Positions 57,461-64,000 of a stretch of DNA of 64,000 bases are shown here, piece after piece. The notes under the pieces are model-generated. The model had not been told where the DNA came from. It saw only the letters and a list, made by a program, of their open reading frames with translations, and made no database searches. The stretch is from contig CAVVEC010000012.1 in the NCBI GenBank assembly GCA_963747105.1, positions 62,001 through 126,000 on the forward strand, written 5' to 3'. Source of the stretch: CAVVEC01 sp963747105 (GTDB taxonomy: Bacteria > Acidobacteriota > Terriglobia > Terriglobales > Acidobacteriaceae). How positions within the stretch are numbered: the first letter of the stretch is position 1; each line of letters opens with the position of its first letter. A program made the position numbers and the translations under genes.

Positions 57461-59273
57461 ATGACCTCAGCGGCTAAAGCCGGTACCGATGCGGTCCAGA
57501 CCGCAGCGCTCAAGGGCTGCGCCACCCAAGAGCGCATCACCCGGCTCCTCCTGCTCTCCATCTTTCTTCTGTTCTTTGCCTCGCCCCTCTTCGCTCGGAG
57601 CTGGCGGGTTGCTGACTACAACGACGCCATAACCATTTCCCTGGACGGCTCCGCCGCCGTCCAGGAGCGCATCACCTTGAATTTTGTCGGCGAGTGGCAT
57701 GGAATCCATCGCTTCATTCCCGTCGAATATCCCGGTCCGCGAGGCACCAACTACACGCTGTTTCTTAACGTCACGGGCGTAACGGACGGCAATGGCGGCA
57801 AGCTGAAATACGAATCTTCCAGTTCCAACGGACTATCGCGACCTGAAGATTTACATTCCCAAAGCCGTTGACACGACCCGTACCGTCGAGATTGATTACA
57901 CCGTCCGCAACGGCATGCGCTTCTTCGAAGATCACGACGAGTTTTATTGGAACGTGACCGGCAACGATTGGCCGGTCCCGATCGATCATGCAGCGGCAAC
58001 CGTCAGCTTCCCGAGCTCTGCCGCCGGATCGCTTCGCGCCCAGGCTTTCACCGGAGTGTACGGCTCCGCCGAGCGCGACGCCAGCGTCCGAAGTAAAGGG
58101 ATCCGACGTTACATTCGAAACCAACGAACCCGTTGCCCATGCGCGGCGGGTTGACCATCGACATCTACATCCCCAAGGGCATTCTCCAGGAGCCCGGTGC
58201 GTTCACCCGGCTGCATGTGGTTTCTGGGCAGCAATCCCATCGTTTTTATGCCCTTGGTTACGTTCGGTGTGATGTTCGCGTTGTGGTGGTACAAGGGACG
58301 CGACCCCGATCCCGGCAGTTTCAGTCGCCCCGATGTACGAGCCGCCATTCGGGACTATCTCCCGCCGAGGCCGGCACATTGGTCGAGGACACGATTCATC
58401 CCCGCGACATAACGTGCACGCTGGTGGACTTGGCGGTTCGCGGCTACGTGAAGATTGAAGAGACCGTGGACAAGGGCCTGCATCTTCCACCACAAGGACT
58501 ATATTTTCCATCTGCTCAAGCCGCGGGACCAGTGGGGAAGTGATTTAGCGCCCCACGAGCGCGTGATGCTGGAAAATGTTTTCGCCGGCGGCGATGAGAT
58601 CCGCCTTTCCAGCCTGAAGAATCGCTTCTACACCGCGATACCTGTGATCCGCCAGGACATCATGGCGGCGCTGAAGAGAAAAGGCATGTACCTGCTCGAC
58701 CCGGAGTCGGCGAATGGTTACAGCATCATGACCGGCATCCTGATTGTCGCGGCATTCGTAGGCTTCCAGTTATGGATGTTCAGCGGTTTCAGTTCGATCC
58801 CACTGATGATCGGATGCGCCCTCGTTTCGCTGGTCATCTGGTGGCTGTTTGCGCGCGTGATGACCGCCAAGACGGTGAAGGGCGGGCGCACTTGCGTTGC
58901 GATCCTCGGCTTTCAGGAATTCATGAACCGCGTGGACGCCGACCGCCTGAAGCGCATGCCTCCGGACACATTCGAAAAGTTTCTGCCTTACGCGATGGCA
59001 TTGGGGGTTGAGCACCACTGGGCACAGGCCTTTGCCGGCATCATCAAAGATCCGCCAAGTTGGTATGTCGCACCTGGGGGATACGGACCCGGCATGGGTT
59101 TCAATCCGATTTTCTTTTCCAGTTCGATGCACAGCATGACGAGCGATATGCAGCAGGTCTTCGTCTCTTCCCCACGCGCCAGTTCGTCAGGATCAGGTTG
59201 GAGTGGGGGAGGAGGCTCCGGCGGGGGGTTCTCCGGCGGCGGCTTTGGCGGCGGCGGCGGGGGAGCATTCTGA
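57461..59273 (+). CDS. DUF2207 membrane protein with Gly-rich tail, frameshifted
   Basis: Signal peptide RLLLLSIFLLFFASPLFA; DUF2207 domain SWRVADYNDAITISLDGSAAVQERITLNFVGEWHGIHRFIPVEYPGPRG; YRDLKIYIPKAVDTTRTVEIDYTVRNGMRFFEDHDEFYWNVTGNDWPVPIDHAAATVSFP; membrane segments IVFMPLVTFGVMFALWWYKGRDPDP and ILIVAAFVGFQLWMF; ends with a GGGGSGGGFSGGGFGGGGGGAF tail typical of this family. Frame changes near 57835, 58090, 58140, 58220 and 58500. The first 25 residues (MTSAAKAGTDAVQ...) come from a repeat, so the true start is unsure. Partner of LemA. Confidence 0.88.
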
Positions 59274-59359
59274 GTTCTAGTACCACTCCCGACCCAGGTG
59301 CCGAGCTCCTAGGGACCGTGTCTGACGGAGAACTGGGGACAGGAAGCTGTGAAGAAATC

Positions 59360-59515
59360 GGGGGCTGGCCCAGCCTTTCCGCCCAAATCGTTTCCGAGGG
59401 ATGCCCCACCCTTATCCGCGTTCTTTGCGGATAGGGTGGGTGGAGAAAAGACCGACGGACACGTAAAGATCGATTGCCCACCCTGTCACAAAAAGCGCGA
59501 CAAGGGTGGGGCAAC
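59360..59515. repeat. 156-bp repeat, copy 1
   Basis: GGGGGCTGGCCCAGCCTTTC followed by the hairpin CCCACCCTTATCCGC-N7-GCGGATAGGGTGGG and a second hairpin TGCCCACCCTGTC...GACAAGGGTGGGGCA. Nearly identical to copies at 59656 and 60047. Confidence 0.85.
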
Positions 59516-59655
59516 TGTGATCTTTCAAGAGGTTGTCCATTCGAACAGAACCGGAGAAGCTGATTGTGACGAGCAATCCAGTTTCCGAGGTGCCATCGAA
59601 TGGACATTCACAAGAATGCCCGACTTAGCTTCCGCAGTCGAGAGATTTTGGTCCA

Positions 59656-59854
59656 GGGGGCTGGCCCATCCTTTCCGCCCAAATCGTTTCCGAGGGATGC
59701 CCCACCCTTATCCGCGTTCTTTGCGGATAGGGTGGGTGGAGAAAAGACCGACGGACACGTAAAGATCGATTGCCCACCCTGTCACAAAAAGCGCGACAAG
59801 GGTGGGGCAACCCAGGTAGCATTTATCGGATTCCGAAAGGGTGGGCCAGCCCCC
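59656..59854. mobile_element. 199-bp element with 20-bp terminal inverted repeats (contains 156-bp repeat copy 2)
   Basis: Begins GGGGGCTGGCCCATCCTTTC (59656-59675) and ends GAAAGGGTGGGCCAGCCCCC (59835-59854), which pair with one mismatch. The first 156 bases match copy 1 and copy 3. Likely a complete non-autonomous element, of which the other two copies have lost or changed the right end. Confidence 0.7.
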
Positions 59855-59862
59855 TCCGCCCC

Positions 59863-60046
59863 TCAGCGAATCGGGTGTAGCTCTCCATTCAAAGCCATCT
59901 GGTAAAGCTGGTCCGCAGTTTTGTAGTTGTGGTCGCCCAGCGATTTCATGAGATCGACGAAAGGAATCCCTTTGTATTCGGGATGCTTCGTGTAGAAGTC
60001 AGTGATCACATCTGCGTAAGCGCTGAAGTCTGGCCCTGAGGTTTCT
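59863..60046 (-). pseudogene. C-terminal fragment of an unidentified protein
   Basis: The frame GPDFSAYADVITDFYTKHPEYKGIPFVDLMKSLGDHNYKTADQLYQMALNGELHPIR has normal protein composition and ends at 59863, but its upstream part is repeat sequence (copy 3). It looks like a gene cut off by the repeat element. I do not recognise the family. Confidence 0.5.
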
Positions 60047-60199
60047 GGGGGCTGGCCCATCCTTTCCGCCCAAATCGTTTCCGAGGGATGCCCCACCCTT
60101 ATCCGCGTTCTTTGCGGATAGGGTGGGTGGAGAAAAGACCGACGGACACGTAAAGATCGATTGCCCACCCTGTCACAAAAAGCGCGACAAGGGTGGGGC
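60047..60199. repeat. 156-bp repeat, copy 3
   Basis: Same sequence as copies 1 and 2 through GGGTGGGGC, then it joins directly to the CCCACTCATTCGC hairpin next to the RAYT remnant. Confidence 0.85.
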
Positions 60200-60206
60200 C
60201 GGGTGC

Positions 60207-60245
60207 CCCACTCATTCGCGCCCTTTCCTTTTGCGAATGAGTGGG
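60207..60245. repeat. REP-like hairpin CCCACTCATTCGC, copy 1
   Basis: CCCACTCATTCGC (60207-60219) and GCGAATGAGTGGG (60233-60245), a perfect 13-bp inverted repeat. Confidence 0.8.
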
Positions 60246-60490
60246 ATCGTGCGTCCTGCGCTGTCTCCAAACTTCTGCACCGGACGACAACCGATCTTCC
60301 ACCCCCATTCCTGAAAGTTTACTCTTACCAGCCCACGCTCTCCATACAGATAGGAACGGAAGCTGCTCCATCGCCATTGCTCCGGACTCTCGACCAATCC
60401 ACGTTTCACTGGGTTGCGATGCATGTAGCGTAGTTTCTCCACCCGCTTGCGCTCGCTCCACACATTGACATCATAGAACCGTTTCTGCCA
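60212..60490 (-). pseudogene. REP-associated tyrosine transposase (RAYT, Y1_Tnp) C-terminal remnant
   Basis: Frame ending at 60212 reads PVWQKRFYDVNVWSERKRVEKLRYMHRNPVKRGLVESPEQWRWSSFRSYLYGERGLVRVN, the conserved C-terminal part of TnpA_REP proteins (W-Q-x-R-F-Y-D...Y-x-H-x-N-P-V). The upstream HUH and catalytic-Tyr part is not found, as an in-frame stop precedes SRPEPVWQ. The fragment lies between two copies of the CCCACTCATTCGC hairpin, as expected for a RAYT and its REP sequences. Confidence 0.8.
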
Positions 60491-60618
60491 GACTGGCTCC
60501 GGTCTTGACTACCGTAGTAGCGATGCAGCCCTTTCGTCACAGCGGCAACATAGCGTAACTCCTGCTTTGTGACCGTGATCTTGAGCTGCGATCGGTCTGT
60601 GCAAATCCCCAATCAAAT

Positions 60619-60657
60619 CCCACTCATTCGCGAAAAGAAGAAGCGCGAATGAGTGGG
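60619..60657. repeat. REP-like hairpin CCCACTCATTCGCG, copy 2
   Basis: CCCACTCATTCGCG (60619-60632) and CGCGAATGAGTGGG (60644-60657), a perfect 14-bp inverted repeat on the other side of the RAYT remnant. Confidence 0.8.
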
Positions 60658-60661
60658 GCAC

Positions 60662-60790
60662 CTGGCCATCGCTCCAGTTGCCGTTGATGCTGTCGTTCCC
60701 GGTCAGCACGTTGCCATTGGGAGCATAGCCCATGGACAGAGTATAGATACTGGCTTCCCCGTCCGCCCCTCCCGTCAGCGTGGATCCCGA
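60662..60790 (-). pseudogene. RHS-repeat protein fragment
   Basis: Minus-strand frame GSTLTGGADGEASIYTLSMGYAPNGNVLTGNDSINGNWSDGQ resembles the linker of RHS-repeat-associated core proteins (Y-x-M-x-Y-A-x-N-G-N-V). Only about 43 residues are left, ended by the REP hairpin. Confidence 0.5.
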
Positions 60791-60807
60791 GGGCGTGCCT
60801 CAGGCGG

Positions 60808-61236
60808 CTACTTCGACTGAAGCGTCGCGATATAGCGCGCGAGATTGTGCATGCGCTGCTGCGCGATGGCTTCCCGGCTCGGATCAAGGGACGAGAATAA
60901 AGGCAACCACACGGGCATATCTGCCGATCCATGTGCCGGGGTCGCCATCAGGCTTCCGAACTGCATCACGGCGTAGAAACGGGCGTAGGGAAACTTGCCG
61001 CCACTGCGGGTAGCCAGCTTTGTCAGGTCCGCCGGCTTGACAACACAGGCCGATGCGGCTGGGCCTCCGCCAGCAGCGTTTTCTCCATGGCAAGCGGCGC
61101 AATATTCGCGATACATCTGCTGACCGGATGCCCAAGAGGTATTTTTGATGGGTACCGGGTTGACGGTAGACTGTTGGCCTGCACCCGCGGTCTCCAACGA
61201 AAGCAAGATCGCCATCGCAAGAATCAAGTCGCGCAT
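60808..61236 (-). CDS. Cytochrome c class I, secreted
   Basis: Signal peptide LILAMAILLSLETAGA; heme motif CAACH at residues 46-50 (ASGQQMYREYCAACHGENAAGGGPAA); likely axial Met in HGSADMPVW. 142 residues. Small periplasmic electron carrier or a domain of an oxidase complex; no oxidase genes adjoin it. The stop lies beside the RHS remnant. Confidence 0.9.
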   Translation of the reverse strand: MRDLILAMAILLSLETAGAGQQSTVNPVPIKNTSWASGQQMYREYCAACHGENAAGGGPAASACVVKPADLTKLATRSGGKFPYARFYAVMQFGSLMATPAHGSADMPVWLPLFSSLDPSREAIAQQRMHNLARYIATLQSK

Positions 61237-61352
61237 GGGGGCTCCTCCTTGCTCTGTCGCTGACTCTATTAGAGACCGTGCGTAAGCCGATGACGATGAA
61301 CCACGTCACACATGACTGTGACGAGTGTTTCTTGTGGCGTCGGGTCTCGCGC

Positions 61353-62897
61353 TCACTCCATCTCAAACGCCACCCACTGTAGCCCCCCGTCGCGCTCCAC
61401 TTGCAGGGCTACCGCCGCATTGGGCTTCAGGTCGTGCAAGGCTGCACGCAGCGCATCCACCGAATCGATGGGCTTCGAATTGACGCTATGGATAATGTCG
61501 CCGGTTTTCAGTCCCGTCTCGGGGCCAAGCAGGTTGGCAGCGCGGCCAATTACCACCACCCCGCTCGGTATCCGCACATCCCCCGCCGCCGAGCGCAGTT
61601 CCGGTGTCAGGTCAATCGCCAGAATACCCAGATGCTCAACCAGGCTCTGTTCGGGGTCGACCGCATCCATGAGCTTATCCATAGGATCCCGATGTTCGAC
61701 TACCGGAATTTCCAGAGTTTTCTTCTCATCTCCCCGTAATACCGTCAGTCTCATCACTCGATCCAGCGGATGCAGATACATGGCAGCGGTAAGGCCCGGC
61801 AGCGTGTCGATCCGGCGGTCGTCGGCGCGCAACACAATATCTCCCACTTTCAGCCCAGCCGCCTCCGCCGGGCCGCCGGGCGTCACATCCGAAATAATCA
61901 CGCCATAGCTCTGAGAGAGTCCCAAGGCTTCGGCCAGAGTCGGAGTAACGGTCTGGGCCCCGGCTTGAATCTCCACTCGATGCACATGGCCGTGCTTGCG
62001 CAGGCTCTCATAGACAAACCGCACTACACGCGCCGGGATTGCAAACCCCAACCCTTCGCTGCCGCCGCCCTGGGAAAGAATCATGGTGTTGATCCCGAGG
62101 ACATAACCATCCATGTCTACCAGCGGGCCCCCGCTATTGCCCGGGTTGATGGGAGCGTCGGTCTGAATGTAAACCATGGGTTTGTCGGGATCGGGCTGAC
62201 GGCCCACGGCACTCACCACGCCCATGGTAACGGTGTTCTGCAAACCCTCCGGGCTGCCGATGGCAAATACCATTTGCCCCTGATGCAGGGGACGAGCATT
62301 GCCGAGTTCCAGGGTAGGCAAGCCTTTCTCTTCAATCTTGAGCAGGGCCAGGTCGCTCTCCTTGTGGACGCCAATGAGTTTGGCGTCCAAAACACGCTGC
62401 TTCCCAACCGGCTCGATTTGGGGAGAGTCGGCCATGGGTAAGGGCAATGCCACCCGGATGCGCTGCGCTCCCTCGACTACATGCGCGTTAGTCATGATGT
62501 AGCCGCTGGGATCAACGATTACCCCGGAGCCGACGGCGTGCTGGCGCACGACCAGCGCGGTCTGGGAGCGGTTGCTCTCGTCCAGCGAGCCGTACCCGGT
62601 GACGAGAACTTGCACCACGGCCGGTGCAGCCTTCGCCACCAATTCTTCCATCGCCAAATTGAGTTGCTGGAGAATCTGAGGTGCTGGGGAAGGCCGCGGA
62701 ACGGAGGTTTTGCCTGGTTCCTCCCTGGGGTTGCCTTTTTGTGGGACGGTGTTGGCCGGAGGCGTCTTCGGCGTGGCCGGGAGCGGGGTTTGCTGGGCAA
62801 CCGCGCTGCCTGCCGCCAACAGGAAAACGGCGGTCAGCCTCCGACCCGAATGGAAGACACGCATGAGATCTCGATCAACTGGGCTTGTACGCATCAT
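61353..62897 (-). CDS. HtrA/DegP-type serine protease with two PDZ domains
   Basis: Signal region LTAVFLLAAGSAVAQ, a Pro-rich linker (about 36-72), then a trypsin-like domain with His139 (TNAHVV), Asp182 (SDLALLK) and Ser255 (GNSGGP). Two PDZ domains follow: about 330-410 (GVIISDVTPGGPAEAAGLKVGDIVLRADDRRID) and 430-514 (GVVVIGRAANLLGPETGLKTGDIIHSVNSKPID). 514 residues. Periplasmic quality-control protease. An internal Met (MRVFHSG, residue 12) may be the real start. Confidence 0.93.
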   Translation of the reverse strand: MMRTSPVDRDLMRVFHSGRRLTAVFLLAAGSAVAQQTPLPATPKTPPANTVPQKGNPREEPGKTSVPRPSPAPQILQQLNLAMEELVAKAAPAVVQVLVTGYGSLDESNRSQTALVVRQHAVGSGVIVDPSGYIMTNAHVVEGAQRIRVALPLPMADSPQIEPVGKQRVLDAKLIGVHKESDLALLKIEEKGLPTLELGNARPLHQGQMVFAIGSPEGLQNTVTMGVVSAVGRQPDPDKPMVYIQTDAPINPGNSGGPLVDMDGYVLGINTMILSQGGGSEGLGFAIPARVVRFVYESLRKHGHVHRVEIQAGAQTVTPTLAEALGLSQSYGVIISDVTPGGPAEAAGLKVGDIVLRADDRRIDTLPGLTAAMYLHPLDRVMRLTVLRGDEKKTLEIPVVEHRDPMDKLMDAVDPEQSLVEHLGILAIDLTPELRSAAGDVRIPSGVVVIGRAANLLGPETGLKTGDIIHSVNSKPIDSVDALRAALHDLKPNAAVALQVERDGGLQWVAFEME

Positions 62898-63052
62898 CGA
62901 GGCAGCTCCTTTGGCCGGGCTTTGTTCGTCTGCTGGGGTTAGATGAGTGACGAGTGAGTATTGTGCCAGAAACTTGAGAGCGAAAGAGAATTCATGGCCC
63001 CCGAAAACAGATACGACCGCGGGGGAACCTAGTTTCTACCCATGTTACTAAG

Positions 63053-63080
63053 GTCACTCAGGCCTTTTATGTAGAGTGAC
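63053..63080. promoter_or_regulatory. Inverted repeat GTCACTC-N14-GAGTGAC upstream of PilZ gene
   Basis: Perfect 7-bp arms at 63053-63059 and 63074-63080, about 55 bases ahead of the PilZ start. Could be an operator. Confidence 0.4.
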
Positions 63081-63133
63081 TTCCGTGATATAAGCGGAGA
63101 AGTAGATCACTGAACTCCGGTTGGAGATTGCGA

Positions 63134-63516
63134 ATGGAGCTGGCTTTGACAGGCAAGAATGGCCAGGAACGAGGAGGTCTTGTGGCCGAAGCGCGAACGG
63201 GAAAACGCTTTCCCTTGGAACTACCCATCAAGATTCACAAGGCGGAAGAGGACGGACAACATAGCGGGGTGACGGGCAACCTGAGCGCCGCCGGAGTCTA
63301 CATCCGGGCCGATGCCGCGCTCGATGTCGGCTCCAACGTGGAGTTTGAAATCGCCTTGCCGCCCGAGGTGACGGGCGCCAAAGAGAATGTCATTGTGCAA
63401 TGCCGGGGACGCGTGGTGCGCACCGACGAACCCGCTACCGGCAGCAGTTCAACCCTGCGGAGGCCCGTGGCGTGGCCTGCGTAATCGATTCGTACGACTT
63501 CGTTCGCCACTCGTAA
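63134..63516 (+). CDS. PilZ domain protein, frameshifted at the C-terminus
   Basis: PilZ-like: ARTGKRFPLELPIKIHKAEEDGQHSGVTGNLSAAGVYIRADAALDVGSNVEFEIALPPEVTG...VQCRGRVVRTDEP, with GNLSAAGVYI as the D/NxSxxG part. The N-terminal RxxxR is reduced to TGKRF, so c-di-GMP binding is uncertain. Near 63430 the frame shifts; VACVIDSYDFVRHS in another frame ends at 63516, as in PilZ proteins. About 127 residues. Followed after 20 bases by a response-regulator-like gene. Confidence 0.82.
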
Positions 63517-63536
63517 ATTATCGAGGTGCTGACGCG

Positions 63537-64000
63537 ATGCTGAAACTAATTCTGGCCGACAATCAAGCAATCTTCCGCGCGGGAATCGCCAAAGTGCTGG
63601 CGGTGGAAGACGAGATGCGCATTGTGGCGCAGGCGCAAACCCAGGAACAGATGTTCATGGCGCTGGATAAATTTCGCGCCGCCGTGCTGGTGGTCGCGGG
63701 CGGATTCCACACCGATTTCAATTCCGTGCTGCAAGCGGCAAACAAAGCCAAGACCCGCGTCGTCGTGCTCGCCGATACCGGGGAAAGCGCCCAGCGGTAC
63801 ATGGGCATCGGGTCCCACGGCGTGGTCTACCGCAACGTGACCAGCGCCGCACTCGTGGATTGCGTGCGCAAAGTCGCCCGCGGTGAAAACTGGGTGCAGG
63901 ACATTGCTGTCCCCAGCGAGCTCACCGAAAACGATATGGTTGGACTGCGGGTGCGCGACCGGCTGACCGCGAAGGAGCTGCGCATTGTCGCGCTCATCGT
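63537..64000 (+). CDS. NarL/FixJ-type response regulator with degenerate receiver, cut by window end
   Basis: Receiver-like N-terminus MLKLILADNQAIFRAGIAKVLAVEDEM, but where the phosphoacceptor Asp should stand (FRAAVLVVAGGF) there is none; VVVLADTGES and GSHGVVYRN replace the Thr/Lys regions. A LuxR-type helix-turn-helix begins at RLTAKELRIVALIV and runs off the window. Probably a phosphorylation-independent, pseudo-receiver regulator. It is paired with the upstream PilZ gene. Confidence 0.85.
   Translation, partial: MLKLILADNQAIFRAGIAKVLAVEDEMRIVAQAQTQEQMFMALDKFRAAVLVVAGGFHTDFNSVLQAANKAKTRVVVLADTGESAQRYMGIGSHGVVYRNVTSAALVDCVRKVARGENWVQDIAVPSELTENDMVGLRVRDRLTAKELRIVALI

Noticed and set aside
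59360..60199. CRISPR array
   Set aside because: The three repeats are 156 bp with unrelated spacing of about 140 and 236 bp, far from CRISPR geometry; no cas genes are present.
59349..60270. Proteins of about 100-140 residues encoded in both strands across the 156-bp repeats
   Set aside because: The same peptide strings appear wherever the repeat occurs; they are translations of the repeat.

Overview
The window is a high-GC, gene-dense bacterial chromosome segment that looks like an Acidobacteriota (Terriglobia/Koribacter-like) genome or a bin from that group. This placement is inferred from the mix of gene families: the futalosine menaquinone pathway, a ClpC-type unfoldase, secreted HEAT, VCBS and Ig-repeat proteins, LemA/DUF2207, and many short palindromic dispersed repeats. 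No rRNA gene is present to confirm it.

Layout. 0-10.9 kb: topoisomerase I, a four-helix-bundle (IVS-type) protein, DprA, MqnA and MqnC, a TetR-controlled DevCAB-like export operon and a tRNA. 11-17.6 kb: a processive family 2 glycosyltransferase, MqnD, an M49-like peptidase, a HAD hydrolase and MurB. 17.7-24.5 kb: an ECF sigma operon, a family 5 uracil-DNA glycosylase, an N-acetylmuramidase, an MFS exporter, an isoprenylcysteine-methyltransferase-like membrane protein and a HEAT-repeat protein. 24.8-30 kb: LolC/LolD-like lipoprotein release parts and ClpC. 30-40 kb: secreted and uncharacterised proteins, a metallo-beta-lactamase, a large VCBS/Ig adhesin-like protein, a broken trypsin-like protease and a MarR plus ClC channel pair. 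40.5-48 kb: PurB, HEAT and BON proteins, a PPOX-type protein, LarB, a ChaN-like protein, a UbiX-like flavin prenyltransferase and an orphan antitoxin.

The most unusual region is 48.2-51.5 kb on the minus strand. A subtilisin-type protease, a 69-residue CGGC protein, a protein resembling the C-terminal region of cyanobactin PatG, and two small peptides that both begin with an almost identical PGFTAEA block lie head to tail, each with a clear Shine-Dalgarno sequence. This looks like a PatA/PatG-type peptide-processing (RiPP-like) locus without a visible cyclodehydratase. Next to it, at 51.85-52.19 kb, is a strongly structured non-coding stretch that may be an RNA gene.

52.2-64 kb carries DoxX, a Nudix hydrolase, a broken LigD-type DNA ligase, LemA with a DUF2207 protein, a repeat-rich zone with RAYT transposase and RHS remnants, cytochrome c, an HtrA protease, a PilZ protein and a partial NarL-type regulator with a degenerate receiver.

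Two global properties matter when using this annotation. First, at least 17 genes carry single-base frameshifts, including housekeeping genes such as topA and purB. Sequence or assembly error is a more likely cause than decay for most of these. Second, several families of short palindromic repeats are scattered through the window, some of them inside coding regions and in frame.
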